64,000 nt of DNA. Origin: Desulfosporosinus shakirovi (GTDB lineage Bacteria; Bacillota; Desulfitobacteriia; Desulfitobacteriales; Desulfitobacteriaceae). Location: the NCBI RefSeq assembly GCF_020595055.1, contig NZ_JAJDOO010000004.1:1-64000 (forward strand), given 5' to 3'. This document shows positions 34,291 through 43,197 of the stretch, piece after piece. The notes under the pieces were generated by a model. It was given only the letters and a program-made list of their open reading frames with translations. It did no database searches and was not told where the DNA came from. The position numbers and the translations under genes were made by a program. Every line of letters begins with the position of its first letter. Position 1 is the first letter of the stretch.

Positions 34291-35532
34291 ATGAAGAATG
34301 TATTAGGACTGCGCTGTATTGATTGTGGAAAGCAAGTTCCTGCCGAGGCGGGTACCTATACTTGTCCATCCTGCGGCAAAAAAGGCGGCATTATGGATGT
34401 AGAATACGACTACAAAGAAATCAATCGGCTGACTTCTCGCGAGCAACTAACCCAATCCAAAGACTATTCTATTTTCCGCTACCTGCCTTTTCTGCCCATT
34501 GGTCCAGACTCTGCACGCCCTCATCTGCGAGTGGGTTGGAGTCCTCTTTATAAACCTCAGGGTTTAGGCAAAAGTTTAGGTATGAGTAACCTGTATGTTA
34601 AAGACGACGGTCAGAATCCGACAGCTTCGTTGAAAGACCGAGCCTCGATCATTGCTGTCATTAAAGCAGTGGAAGAAAAGGCACCGACGGTCGCCGCTTC
34701 TTCTACCGGTAATGCGGCCTCATCTTTGGCAGGCAGCGCCGCTGCCATGGGTATTAAATCTGTTATTTTTGTTCCGAGCCGTGCACCCCAAGGGAAGATT
34801 GCCCAATTGCTGATCTTTGGAGCTACAGTGATTAGTGTTCAAGGGTCTTACGAAGACACCTTCAGGCTTTCAGCGGAGGCGATTGAACGTTTTGGTTGGT
34901 ATAATCGTAATGCTGCGATTAACCCCTACCTGGTTGAAGGGAAGAAGACCGTCGCTTTGGAGATTGCTGAGCAATTAAACTGGGAAGTACCGGATTGGGT
35001 GATCCTTTCTGTTGGGGATGGTTGCACTATAGCCGGGGTTTGGAAAGGCTTTAAGGACCTCTATAATGCCGGGTGGATCGACCGCTTGCCTAAAATTGCC
35101 GGAGTTCAGTCTACAGGATGTTGCCCCCTCGTCGATGCCTTCGTGGAAGATCGCCCTTGGACTCCCAAGGAAGAGAACACGATTGCCGATAGTATTGCAG
35201 TTGGAGTGCCGCGCAATCCGGATAAGGCCTTAAACGCTGTTCGTGAATCGGGTGGTACGATGGTCGCAGTATCCGATGAGGCTATCTTGGATGCCATGCG
35301 TGAATTGGGCAGAACAAGCGGTATCTTCGGAGAGCCTGCCGGTGTGACCGGAACTGCCGGGCTTAAGGTCCTGGTGGAAAAAGGAGTTATAGGAGCCGAC
35401 GAAAAAGTCGTTTCTATTGTCACAGGCAATGGATTGAAGGATGTTCAAAACGCGATTAAAGCGGTGGGCGAGCCCATCAAAGTCGAGCCTTCCCTGAAGG
35501 AGCTCTTGGTGAAGTTGGAAGGGAAGGTTTAG
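34291..35532 (+). CDS. Threonine synthase-like PLP enzyme
   Basis: 413 residues from the ATG at 34291 (GAGGTGAT upstream). An N-terminal zinc-ribbon-like piece (CIDCGKQVP..YTCPSCGKKG) is followed by a fold-type II PLP core. The cofactor lysine lies in PTASLKDRAS near 114, the phosphate loop in SSTGNAASSLAG near 139, and SVGDGCTIAGVW near 240. Most similar by eye to archaeal-type threonine synthase. Because it lies between ssnA and other catabolic PLP genes, I infer a lyase acting on an amino-acid product of purine breakdown (for example diaminopropionate- or serine-like), not threonine synthesis. Confidence 0.8.
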   Translation: MKNVLGLRCIDCGKQVPAEAGTYTCPSCGKKGGIMDVEYDYKEINRLTSREQLTQSKDYSIFRYLPFLPIGPDSARPHLRVGWSPLYKPQGLGKSLGMSNLYVKDDGQNPTASLKDRASIIAVIKAVEEKAPTVAASSTGNAASSLAGSAAAMGIKSVIFVPSRAPQGKIAQLLIFGATVISVQGSYEDTFRLSAEAIERFGWYNRNAAINPYLVEGKKTVALEIAEQLNWEVPDWVILSVGDGCTIAGVWKGFKDLYNAGWIDRLPKIAGVQSTGCCPLVDAFVEDRPWTPKEENTIADSIAVGVPRNPDKALNAVRESGGTMVAVSDEAILDAMRELGRTSGIFGEPAGVTGTAGLKVLVEKGVIGADEKVVSIVTGNGLKDVQNAIKAVGEPIKVEPSLKELLVKLEGKV

Positions 35533-35693
35533 TCGTGGTTCGATATTTGATATTCGTTGTTCGAGGTTCGAACGGGAAGTGATGAACTGCGAACGCGATA
35601 TACGAAAAGGACGACGTAAAAGTAATTCGTGAATTGCCTGACAAAAGAAGAGGAACTACTAAATTTCGAACCACGAATTGAAGGAGGTCAAAT

Positions 35694-37175
35694 ATGAGAA
35701 GCTTGATCAATTTAACCATTAATGAAGAGCAACTAAAAAAGACCGTGCAGAGTGTTAAAGAAAAAAATGTTGTTATTCCTACCCTGGCCCAAATGAAGGA
35801 CCCAAATAAGATACCGGCATCAGTAAAAGAGAAGTTGAAGAAAACTGGCTTATGGGATGTTGATCCCATTAACTTATTCAGAATTTCTTGGAAAAACCAA
35901 CCGGTTAAAGATGGCGGCTTATTTAATCCGTTGCCGAACTACGTTGAAATCCCTCCTGAAATTTCAGGGGTTAAAGCTAGAATTATTGCTATGGCAGGTA
36001 AGTATTTCCCGACGGGTGCTCATAAGGTTGGGGCAAGTTTTGCTTGTTTAGTACCTCGTTTAGTGACGGGACAATTTGATCCTAAATATCATGAAGCAGT
36101 TTGGCCTTCAACCGGTAACTACTGCCGTGGCGGAGCCTACAATTCCGCCTTATTAGGGTGCAAATCGATTGCTATTCTACCGGAAAATATGAGTAGAGAG
36201 CGTTTTGAATGGCTGAAAACCGTCGCAGGGGAAATTATTGCAACTCCCGGCAGTGAAAGTAATGTCAAGGAAATTTATGATAAAACCTGGGAACTCCGAA
36301 GAACCCGAGATAATGTTGTGATCTTTAATCAATTTGGAGAACTTGGTAATCATTTATGGCATTATGAAGTTACCGGAAATGCTATGAATGATATTATCAA
36401 AGCTGAAATCGGCTCGAAGGGGAAATTTGCGGGAGTATGCTTAACTTCGGGTTCTGCCGGTACGCTGGGCAGCGGAGACTACTTAAAAGATCAATATCCA
36501 CATGCTAAAATCGCTGTTGGCGAAGCCTTACAATGCCCAACCTTACTAGATAACGGTTTTGGTGAACATAGAATTGAAGGAATCGGGGATAAACATATCC
36601 CCTGGGTTCATAATGTTAAAAATACTGATATGGTCATCGCCATTGATGACAATGACAGCTTGGGATTGTTCCGTCTCTTTAATGAGCCTGCCGGCCAGGA
36701 CTATTTGAGAGAGCAAGGGATATCTGAAGAGGTTATTGAGAAGCTTTCTTGGGTTGGAATTTCCGGTGCAGCAAATATTCTATCCTGCATAAAATTTGCC
36801 AAATACTATGAGTTGACCGAGAATGACATTGTTATGACGGTACTTACAGACTCTGCAGAGATGTATCAGTCGAGATTGCAGGAAATGGAAGCGGAAAGAG
36901 GCAGTAAATATGCTTCGCTTAACGCTGCCATTGATCATAACAGAAACGTTTTGGGCGTTAGAACTGACAGCATGGAAGAGTTAACTTACATGACCAAGAA
37001 GCGTATCCACAACCTTAAGTACTACACATGGATTGAACAACAAGAGTATGATGTAGACGATCTTAATGCACAATGGTATGATTATGACGAATACTGGGGT
37101 AAGTTGCACCAGATGGGACCAGAACTCGATAAACTCATCGAACAATTCAATGAGAAAGTCGGTATTGCAAAATAA
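35694..37175 (+). CDS. PLP-dependent beta-family enzyme, cluster-specific
   Basis: 493 residues, fold-type II PLP protein. The cofactor lysine lies in FPTGAHKVGAS near 109, a substrate loop in WPSTGNYCRGGAYNSAL near 139, and a phosphate-binding TSGSAGTLGSGDYL near 246. It has an extra N-terminal segment of about 70 residues and an acidic, aromatic C-terminus (QEYDVDDLNAQWYDYDEYW). I recall such proteins near YgeX/YgeW genes in Clostridia, without known reaction. AAGGAGG precedes the ATG, and a strong terminator follows, closing the unit that begins at the permease. Confidence 0.8.
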   Translation: MRSLINLTINEEQLKKTVQSVKEKNVVIPTLAQMKDPNKIPASVKEKLKKTGLWDVDPINLFRISWKNQPVKDGGLFNPLPNYVEIPPEISGVKARIIAMAGKYFPTGAHKVGASFACLVPRLVTGQFDPKYHEAVWPSTGNYCRGGAYNSALLGCKSIAILPENMSRERFEWLKTVAGEIIATPGSESNVKEIYDKTWELRRTRDNVVIFNQFGELGNHLWHYEVTGNAMNDIIKAEIGSKGKFAGVCLTSGSAGTLGSGDYLKDQYPHAKIAVGEALQCPTLLDNGFGEHRIEGIGDKHIPWVHNVKNTDMVIAIDDNDSLGLFRLFNEPAGQDYLREQGISEEVIEKLSWVGISGAANILSCIKFAKYYELTENDIVMTVLTDSAEMYQSRLQEMEAERGSKYASLNAAIDHNRNVLGVRTDSMEELTYMTKKRIHNLKYYTWIEQQEYDVDDLNAQWYDYDEYWGKLHQMGPELDKLIEQFNEKVGIAK

Positions 37176-37201
37176 ATTTGCTAAATAAGTAAATCGATTA
37201 T

Positions 37202-37546
37202 CTAGAGGCAGCGGTTCTTGCACAGGAACCACTGCCTCTTTTTTAGGGACAAGCAGTATTGCAGAAAAGGTAACACTTTGCCCGTACTTTTCTTAGGTTT
37301 TGGTTCACTGTCGCTACAAGATTGGCAGCCTCCGCCACAATCAGTTTTATTGCCGATAAAAACTTTTCGCCAAAACACTTGCCATTTTCCGTCTATTTGA
37401 TCTACGCGGGTTTCCACTTCATACTGAGGTCCGTGTTGTTGATTGGCTAACCTGGCTTCGGTTGTAGCAACAATATTTGCAGTTTTCTGGGCTTGTTTTT
37501 CAGAGTCATAGAGAGCCTGTATTTTTACCCATTTCACTAAGTCCAT
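37202..37546 (-). CDS. Small protein with Cys cluster, unknown
   Basis: 114 residues from the ATG at 37546 (AAGGAAGTG upstream); the longer frame to 37591 has no site. It begins MDLVKWVKIQALYDSEKQAQKT, a helical N-terminus, then YEVETRVDQIDGKWQVFWRKVF (beta-like). After that comes a metal-binding-looking DCGGGCQSCSD near 84-91. The last dozen codons coincide with the terminator hairpin of the opposite gene, so the C-terminal FLCKNRCL tail may be fortuitous. Function unknown. Confidence 0.55.
   Translation of the reverse strand: MDLVKWVKIQALYDSEKQAQKTANIVATTEARLANQQHGPQYEVETRVDQIDGKWQVFWRKVFIGNKTDCGGGCQSCSDSEPKPKKSTGKVLPFLQYCLSLKKRQWFLCKNRCL
37204..37244 (+). terminator. Terminator of the permease-to-PLP-enzyme unit
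   Basis: AGAGGCAGCGGTTC and GGAACCACTGCCTCT form a 14-bp stem (one mismatch/G.U) with TTTTTT after it, 28 bases past the stop of the PLP gene. Confidence 0.85.
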
Positions 37547-37559
37547 TTGAATCACTTCC

Positions 37560-37605
37560 TTAATTAACACTTCGTAAGCTATGATAACCACTTAATCATA
37601 GCTTA
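37560..37605. repeat. Imperfect direct repeat, left copy, with inner palindrome
   Basis: Bases 37560-37601 align without gaps to 37999-38040 (32 of 42 identical). The left copy also holds a perfect 11-bp inverted repeat TAAGCTATGAT / ATCATAGCTTA (37575-37605), placed just before the minus-strand gene. It may be an operator. Confidence 0.5.
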
Positions 37606-37644
37606 TAAGAATAATCGTAACAGAAACATGTCACATCTTTTTAA

Positions 37645-37920
37645 ATGGACAAAAAGGGGTGTAAGGGTGCCGTTGATTCGATAATTAGAATTATATCACT
37701 CACGACTGCCAAAAAGGATATGCAGGAAGAATTCCTCTTGTACGAGCAGAGTGGAGTAAGTGAATACTGGTTGGCATTTCCTTTGGATAGGGTTGTGGAT
37801 GTATATGTTCTTGATAAGGATAACAAGTATCAACGAAGTGGGCTGTATCAATACTATGATAAAATAAAGGTTGAAATTTTTGAAGACTTGGAGATTGATT
37901 TGGGTTTAGTATTTACATAA
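37645..37920 (+). pseudogene. Truncated Uma2-family (DUF820) nuclease
   Basis: 91 codons covering only the C-terminal half of a Uma2 protein: KGCKGAVDSIIRIISLTTAKKDM, LLYEQSGVSEYWLAFPLD, then KIKVEIFEDLEIDLGLVF. Intact members are about 190 residues and read PDLVIEILSPST in the active site. Here the corresponding AVDSIIRIISLTT has lost the Pro and the catalytic Glu. There is no ribosome site before the first ATG. It is a relic lying between two imperfect direct repeats. Confidence 0.7.
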
Positions 37921-38017
37921 GGAGATACAGCTTTAGAGAAGTACACTGACATCAGACTCATCGGTTTCCGCCTGAATGATTCGCATTATCGTATCCGGTT
38001 AATGAACACTTCTCTTT

Positions 38018-38040
38018 TTATGATAATCACTAAATTATAG
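38018..38040. promoter_or_regulatory. Candidate activator site before dpaL
   Basis: This 23-base element (right direct-repeat copy) keeps TATGATAA.CACT.AAT.ATAG, the same as 37579-37601. It lies 112 bases before the -24/-12 element, a typical enhancer distance. It differs from the TTATCAT-A-ATGATAA sites in half-site orientation, so binding by the same activators is uncertain. Confidence 0.35.
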
Positions 38041-38064
38041 AGATTGCAAGAATCTCAAATCCCC

Positions 38065-38112
38065 AAAAAAGAGACCTGCTAGATCAAAAAATATCTGGCA
38101 GGTTTCTTTTTT
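38065..38112 (+). terminator. Strong terminator just upstream of the dpaL promoter
   Basis: AAAAAAGAGACCTGC pairs with GCAGGTTTCTTTTTT, extended inwards by a TAGAT/ATCTG helix. It insulates the sigma-54 promoter that starts 18 bases later. Confidence 0.85.
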
Positions 38113-38129
38113 GGATTGGCATTCGACGT

Positions 38130-38145
38130 TGGCATGATAATTGCA
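38130..38145 (+). promoter_or_regulatory. Sigma-54 promoter of dpaL
   Basis: TGGCATGATAATTGCA has the invariant GG and GC at correct spacing. The leader to the dpaL start is about 140 bases. Confidence 0.85.
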
Positions 38146-38294
38146 TTGAATATCATAGCGGAAAGCTTAGTCAATGAATTCGTTTTAGGGGGAGATAGAA
38201 GGTTTATAGGCAAAACAAGAAATTGTTTTTTTGATACCGTATTAAATGTGTCGTTTTATTGCACAATATTCAAAAAAGAGGAGAGGTACTTTAA

Positions 38295-39518
38295 ATGTCT
38301 GAAAAGATTAAATGGATACAAAACAGTATGGTTAAACAAAACGGAATCGGTGCTTCAACAGAACTTTTTAATAAAATGGCCATAGAAAAGGCAATAAATT
38401 TCCACCGCACATTCCCGGATTATCAACCTACCCCCCTTCGCGAACTTAGCAAGCTTGCTAACAATTTAGGGGTCGGTGGAATCTATGTAAAAGATGAGTC
38501 ATATCGGTTTGGCCTCAATGCGTTTAAAGCCTTGGGGGGTTCCTATGCAATCGGCAGATACCTAGCGAAACGACTGAACAAGGATATTAGTGAACTGCCT
38601 TTCGAAGTCCTTACTTCCCCAGAGGTTAAAGAGCAATTGGGCGATATAACCTTTGCCACCACTACAGACGGAAACCATGGTCGTGGAATCGCTTGGACTG
38701 CTCGACAATTACGTCAAAAGTCTGTAGTCTATATGCCCAAAGGCTCTTCACAATATCGTCTGGAAAGGATCAGGTCTGAAGGTGCTGAAGCTGAGATTAC
38801 TGATATGAATTATGATGATGCTGTACGAATGACAGCTGTAGAAGCAGAAAAGCACGGATGGGTAGTTGTACAGGATACATCTTGGGAAGGTTACGAGGAG
38901 ATTCCAAGTTGGATTATGCAAGGTTACGGGACAATGGCGGCGGAGTCCATAGAACAGCTTAACAATCTGGGTATTGAGAAGCCCACTCATATTTTTGTTC
39001 AGGCAGGAGTTGGAGCTCTGGCAGGTTCTGTACAAGGATATTTTGCTTCCTTATTTAAAGAGGGACGCCCGGAAACCGTGATTGTGGAGGCGGATCAAGC
39101 GGATTGCTTATATAAATCTGCTCTTGCAGCGGATGGCAGACCACGGGTAGTTGGCGGTGACATGGCTACTGTTATGGCAGGACTTGCCTGCGGAGAACCT
39201 AACTTGATAGGGTGGAATATCTTGCGCGATTACAGTGATGTGTTCGTTTCATGCCCTGACTGGGTAGCGGCGAAAGGAATGCGTGTGTTGGCAAATCCAT
39301 TGCTGGGGGATCCGAAAGTGATCTCGGGTGAATCTGGCGCTGTAACCGCCGGTTTGCTTAGCACGCTAATGATAGATGAGGGCTTAAAAGAGGCCCGTGA
39401 AGCTCTTCATCTGGACGAAAAATCTCAAATACTACTCTTTAATACAGAAGGAAATACTGACCCCTTTAAATATCGCAGTATTGTTTGGGATGGAGAATTG
39501 CCCTCTGCGGGACGTTAA
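38295..39518 (+). CDS. dpaL: Diaminopropionate ammonia-lyase (YgeX type)
   Basis: 407 residues, equal to the family length. Fold-type II PLP enzyme with the cofactor lysine in RFGLNAFKALGGSYAIG near 77, TTTDGNHGRGIAW near 120, and the acidic catalytic loop QDTSWEGYEEIPSWIMQGY near 195. It splits 2,3-diaminopropionate into pyruvate and two ammonia. AGAGGAGAGG lies upstream of the ATG. It has its own sigma-54 promoter and a terminator right after, and is followed by the second YgeV-like regulator. Together with YgeW, YgeY and carbamate kinase it is a hallmark of the anaerobic purine cluster. Confidence 0.94.
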   Translation: MSEKIKWIQNSMVKQNGIGASTELFNKMAIEKAINFHRTFPDYQPTPLRELSKLANNLGVGGIYVKDESYRFGLNAFKALGGSYAIGRYLAKRLNKDISELPFEVLTSPEVKEQLGDITFATTTDGNHGRGIAWTARQLRQKSVVYMPKGSSQYRLERIRSEGAEAEITDMNYDDAVRMTAVEAEKHGWVVVQDTSWEGYEEIPSWIMQGYGTMAAESIEQLNNLGIEKPTHIFVQAGVGALAGSVQGYFASLFKEGRPETVIVEADQADCLYKSALAADGRPRVVGGDMATVMAGLACGEPNLIGWNILRDYSDVFVSCPDWVAAKGMRVLANPLLGDPKVISGESGAVTAGLLSTLMIDEGLKEAREALHLDEKSQILLFNTEGNTDPFKYRSIVWDGELPSAGR

Positions 39519-39541
39519 TAATTAGTTCTGGAACTAGTATA

Positions 39542-39578
39542 GAAAGGAAGCACACAATCGTTAAAGATAAGGTGCTTC
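39542..39578 (+). terminator. Terminator of dpaL
   Basis: GAAAGGAAGCAC pairs with GTGCTTCTTTTC, followed by CCTTTT, 23 bases after the stop. Confidence 0.75.
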
Positions 39579-39693
39579 TTTTCCCTTTTATAATTCTTTT
39601 ATTCTTACATGCCTTATGGAGTAGGAAGTAAGCGATATAAGGCGAATAGTTGTATATAATGTAGGTTAAAGCGAATAATATGAGGTGTAAAGC

Positions 39694-41460
39694 ATGTTGT
39701 ATTACCTGCGTAATATTAAGAGCACAGTCCAACAAACTGCAGACGCGATTGCTGCAGCGCTAAAAATCGAAGTTGAAATTGCGGATGCCGACTTAATTCG
39801 GGTTGCCGGTACGGGGAAATATAAAAGCCAATGCGGTTGCCCAATGGATGATGGCTTTGTCTATCGGCACGTAATGAAAACAGGAGTTCCGGTTATTATT
39901 GACAACCCTGGCTTCAACGAACTCTGTCAGCCTTGCCCCTGCAGAGGGAACTGTATGGAGTATGCTGAGGTTGCCATACCCATACGCATAGAGGATCAGA
40001 TCATAGGGGTTATTGGATTAGTAAGCTTTGATGAGGAGCAAACTCAGCGGCTAATGGACAATAAACAATCCCTGTTGCTTTTTTTGGAAAAGATGGCTGA
40101 TCTTCTTGTTGGGAAGGCAACTGAAATCCAACAAAATCATGATCGCGACATTTTAACAAGCCAATTAGTTACAGTACTGAATCTGTTGCATGACGGCATT
40201 TTGTTAGTTAACGATCAGCAAAAAGTGACGCATTATAATACGCTGGCGGCTAAATTATTGGACATTGATGCGCAAGAAGAACAAGCTTTATATCACCTGT
40301 TGGATAACAAAAATCTTTGGCTTGCCGTTGAACGGGGAGAAACCTTTTCTGGCAACATTCAGGGGAAAAGGGTGGCTACACAACTATATTGTGACGTAGT
40401 GCCAATAAAGAAAGACGGAATTATTGAAGGCGCAGTAATTACTCTCAGGGATCTTCAGCAAATCAAGAAATTGGTCAAAGCGGCGACTGTGAACGATATT
40501 GAAACTCATTTTTCACAGATTGTCGGAAATTCTAAGAAGATGAAAGACTTAAAAGCCATGGCCTTACATGTTGCTCCCAGTAAGGCAACCCTCTTGATCC
40601 AAGGAGAAAGCGGAACAGGAAAAGAACTGTTAGCTCGAGCGATCCACCAGAGCAGTAAACGAAAAGGGCATGCCTTCATCGCCATAAATTGTGGTGCCAT
40701 TCCTGAAAATCTACTGGAAAGCGAATTGTTCGGATATGAAGAAGGATCCTTTACAGGGGCTAAGCGAGGTGGGAAACTAGGAAAGTTTGAGCTTGCTCAT
40801 AATGGTACTCTTTTTTTAGACGAGATTGGGGATATGCCCCTTCACTTACAGGTTAAGATATTGAGAGTGCTACAAGAAAGGAGGGTTGAGCGAATAGGCA
40901 GTACTCGCTCAATTCCAGTGGATGTACGTGTCATAGCTGCCACTCACAGAGATTTGGATAACATGGTAATAACGGGCGAATTTAGAGAAGACCTTTATTA
41001 TCGTTTAAATGTTATTCCGCTGACGATTCCACCCTTGCGAGAACGTTTAGAAGATGTCCCTATATTGACCAAATTTTATTTAGATTATTATTCTGTAGTA
41101 ACTGATAGGTCGGTTAGTGGAATCACCTCGGAAACTATAGAAATCTTGTCCCGTTATACTTGGCCGGGGAATGTCCGAGAATTGGGGAATGTGATTGAAT
41201 ACTGCGTAACCATGGTGGCTGGGGGGATGATTACCTCTGATACCTTGCCAAAAAGAATCAAGACGGAACATAAACCCGAAATGATAGATTCCTCGTTAAA
41301 CCTCAAAGTCTTAGAACGGGAAACAATTATGAAAGCCTTAACGCTTGTTGATGTGAATGGGCATAAGGAAGATGCAGCAAAATTATTAGGAATTAGCAGA
41401 GCGTCTCTCTATCGCAAGATTAAGGAATACGAAATCGGTGAAAATAGAACTTTTTCTTAG
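39694..41460 (+). CDS. YgeV-like sigma-54-dependent activator, copy 2
   Basis: 588 residues, a paralogue of the protein encoded at 20126 with the same order: sensor (VEIADADLIRVAGTGKY near 26; NELCQPCPCRGNC with Cys78, 81, 83, 87; two further Cys in SQCGCP near 47), PAS-like part, AAA+ with GESGTGKE near 306, ESELFGYEEGSFTGA (GSFTGA instead of GAFTGA) and GTLFLDEIGDMP, and a Fis-type HTH (AAKLLGISRASLYRKI). The extra Cys residues and a different HTH suggest another ligand and another DNA site. The TCTCAT-A-ATGAGA palindromes just downstream, before ygeY, are the obvious target. Confidence 0.92.
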   Translation: MLYYLRNIKSTVQQTADAIAAALKIEVEIADADLIRVAGTGKYKSQCGCPMDDGFVYRHVMKTGVPVIIDNPGFNELCQPCPCRGNCMEYAEVAIPIRIEDQIIGVIGLVSFDEEQTQRLMDNKQSLLLFLEKMADLLVGKATEIQQNHDRDILTSQLVTVLNLLHDGILLVNDQQKVTHYNTLAAKLLDIDAQEEQALYHLLDNKNLWLAVERGETFSGNIQGKRVATQLYCDVVPIKKDGIIEGAVITLRDLQQIKKLVKAATVNDIETHFSQIVGNSKKMKDLKAMALHVAPSKATLLIQGESGTGKELLARAIHQSSKRKGHAFIAINCGAIPENLLESELFGYEEGSFTGAKRGGKLGKFELAHNGTLFLDEIGDMPLHLQVKILRVLQERRVERIGSTRSIPVDVRVIAATHRDLDNMVITGEFREDLYYRLNVIPLTIPPLRERLEDVPILTKFYLDYYSVVTDRSVSGITSETIEILSRYTWPGNVRELGNVIEYCVTMVAGGMITSDTLPKRIKTEHKPEMIDSSLNLKVLERETIMKALTLVDVNGHKEDAAKLLGISRASLYRKIKEYEIGENRTFS

Positions 41461-41517
41461 TTAATTAAATCAGGTTTCTATTTTCATAGCTAAGATATGT
41501 TTCAAAGGTAGACTTTT

Positions 41518-41614
41518 GTCTCATAATGAGACTTATAACGAAGAATGTCGAATTGACAGTCTTTCAGAGATTATTTTTATTTCAGGTGGTTATTAAAGTG
41601 TCTCAGAATGAGAT
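41518..41614. promoter_or_regulatory. Paired upstream activator sites before ygeY
   Basis: Site 1 (41518-41532) is the perfect palindrome GTCTCAT-A-ATGAGAC. Site 2 (41600-41614) is GTCTCAG-A-ATGAGAT, nearly perfect. The two are 82 bases apart, close to eight helical turns, and lie 85-180 bases before the -24/-12 element. The CAT-A-ATG core is shared with the sites before xdhA and the permease, but the outer bases differ. Confidence 0.75.
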
Positions 41615-41697
41615 TGGAACAAAGTGATAATACAAAGATTTCTGGGGAAAGATACACCTGACCTAAGATATAAATGTTTTTTTTGAATGAAACTACT

Positions 41698-41713
41698 TGG
41701 CATGGTTCTTGCA
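41698..41713 (+). promoter_or_regulatory. Sigma-54 promoter of the ygeY-ygeW-arcC unit
   Basis: TGGCATGGTTCTTGCA, correct -24/-12 spacing, about 95 bases before the ygeY start. Confidence 0.88.
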
Positions 41714-41808
41714 TTTATTAAACCATGTAAAACGAAAGGTCATCTTTAAAGTAAGGGGATCCGACAATTCACATTAAATTTAAAGCAGCATTGAAAGGGG
41801 ATTGTATT

Positions 41809-43062
41809 TTGAAAATGGAATTCACGAAAGTTCTCGAACTGGCTAAAAAATATGAGCCGGAAATGAGTCGGTTTTTACGGGATCTAATCGCAATACCAGG
41901 TGAAAGTTGCGATGAAAAAGGGACAGTTCTTCGCATCAAAGAAGAGATGGAAAAAGTCGGCTTTGACAAAGTTGAGATTGATCCTCAAGGTAACGTTCTT
42001 GGTTATATTGGCCATGGCAAACACTTAATTGCCATGGATGCACATATTGACACAGTAGGCGTAGGCAGCTTGGAGAATTGGCAGTATGACCCTTATAAAG
42101 GGTTTGAAGATGATGAAATCATTATCGGCCGTGGTGCCTCTGACCAAATCGGTGGAATGGCATCGATGGTTTATGCAGGTAAGATCATTAAGGATCTTGG
42201 CTTAGAAGATGATTATACCATGGTTGTTGTCGGTTCCGTCCAGGAAGAAGATTGTGATGGATTATGCTGGCAGTACATTATCAAAGAAGACAAGGTCGTA
42301 CCTGAATTTGTTGTAATTACCGAACCTACCGATGGAAAGATCTACCGCGGACATCGTGGCCGGATGGAAATTAAGGTATTGACAAAAGGTGTTAGTTGTC
42401 ATGGTTCTGCTCCAGAGCGTGGGGACAATGCCATTTATAAAATGGCCCCAATTCTGCAAGAGCTGCGCAGCTTGCATGAAAATCTTATGGACCACCCATT
42501 CCTTGGAAAAGGCAGCTTGACAGTTTCGGAAATCTTCCACACTTCCCCTTCACGTTGTGCAGTTGCAGACAGTTGCTGGATTTCCGTCGATCGTCGCTTA
42601 ACTGCTGGCGAATCATGGGAATATGCAGTTCAACAAATTAAAAACCTTCCTTCAGTAAAAGCTGCTAATGCAGAAGTTACCATGTATATGTATGATAGAC
42701 CGTCCTATACTAATCTGGTTTATCCAACTGAATGCTATTTCCCAACCTGGCTAATCGAAGAGGGACATCCTGTAACCAGTACTCTTGAAGATGCTTACAA
42801 AGGCTTATTCGGTAAAGATCCAGTGGTAGACAAGTGGACCTTCTCCACAAATGGTGTTTCCATCATGGGTCGCTATGGAATTCCTTGCATCGGTTTTGGA
42901 CCGGGACATGAAGACCAAGCACATGCTCCAAATGAGCGAACCTGGAAAAAGGAACTTGTGGATTGTGCGGCTATGTATGCAGCGATTCCTAGCATTTATG
43001 TCAAGGAGTATGCTGATAAGATGCCTAAGGATACTGAGAATTTAGTAGAGATTAAGAAGTAA
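41809..43062 (+). CDS. ygeY: YgeY: M20-family metallohydrolase
   Basis: 417 residues taking the TTG at 41809 as start (AAAGGGG eight bases upstream); ATG 41815 is the alternative. M20/ArgE-DapE fold with metal ligands in [11 protein letters not shown] near 75, [13 protein letters not shown] near 105, the Glu pair in SVQEEDCDG near 145 and [19 protein letters not shown] near 170, and the last His in [13 protein letters not shown]. The family is the selenium-metabolism-linked YgeY. It probably hydrolyses an amide or carbamoyl bond in a ring-opened purine product. No other M20 genes are nearby. Confidence 0.92.
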   Translation: MKMEFTKVLELAKKYEPEMSRFLRDLIAIPGESCDEKGTVLRIKEEMEKVGFDKVEIDPQGNVLGYIGHGKHLIAMDAHIDTVGVGSLENWQYDPYKGFEDDEIIIGRGASDQIGGMASMVYAGKIIKDLGLEDDYTMVVVGSVQEEDCDGLCWQYIIKEDKVVPEFVVITEPTDGKIYRGHRGRMEIKVLTKGVSCHGSAPERGDNAIYKMAPILQELRSLHENLMDHPFLGKGSLTVSEIFHTSPSRCAVADSCWISVDRRLTAGESWEYAVQQIKNLPSVKAANAEVTMYMYDRPSYTNLVYPTECYFPTWLIEEGHPVTSTLEDAYKGLFGKDPVVDKWTFSTNGVSIMGRYGIPCIGFGPGHEDQAHAPNERTWKKELVDCAAMYAAIPSIYVKEYADKMPKDTENLVEIKK

Positions 43063-43197
43063 GTATGGGAGCAAGGCGGCATTACTCCGTTCGCACACGT
43101 TCCGTCGCTACTCTTTGTCGCGATTCGGCGGTAACCTTTAGTTGAAGTTTCATATTTTTTAGTCTTAATAATTGGCTACCCTGAAAAACCCCAGTCA

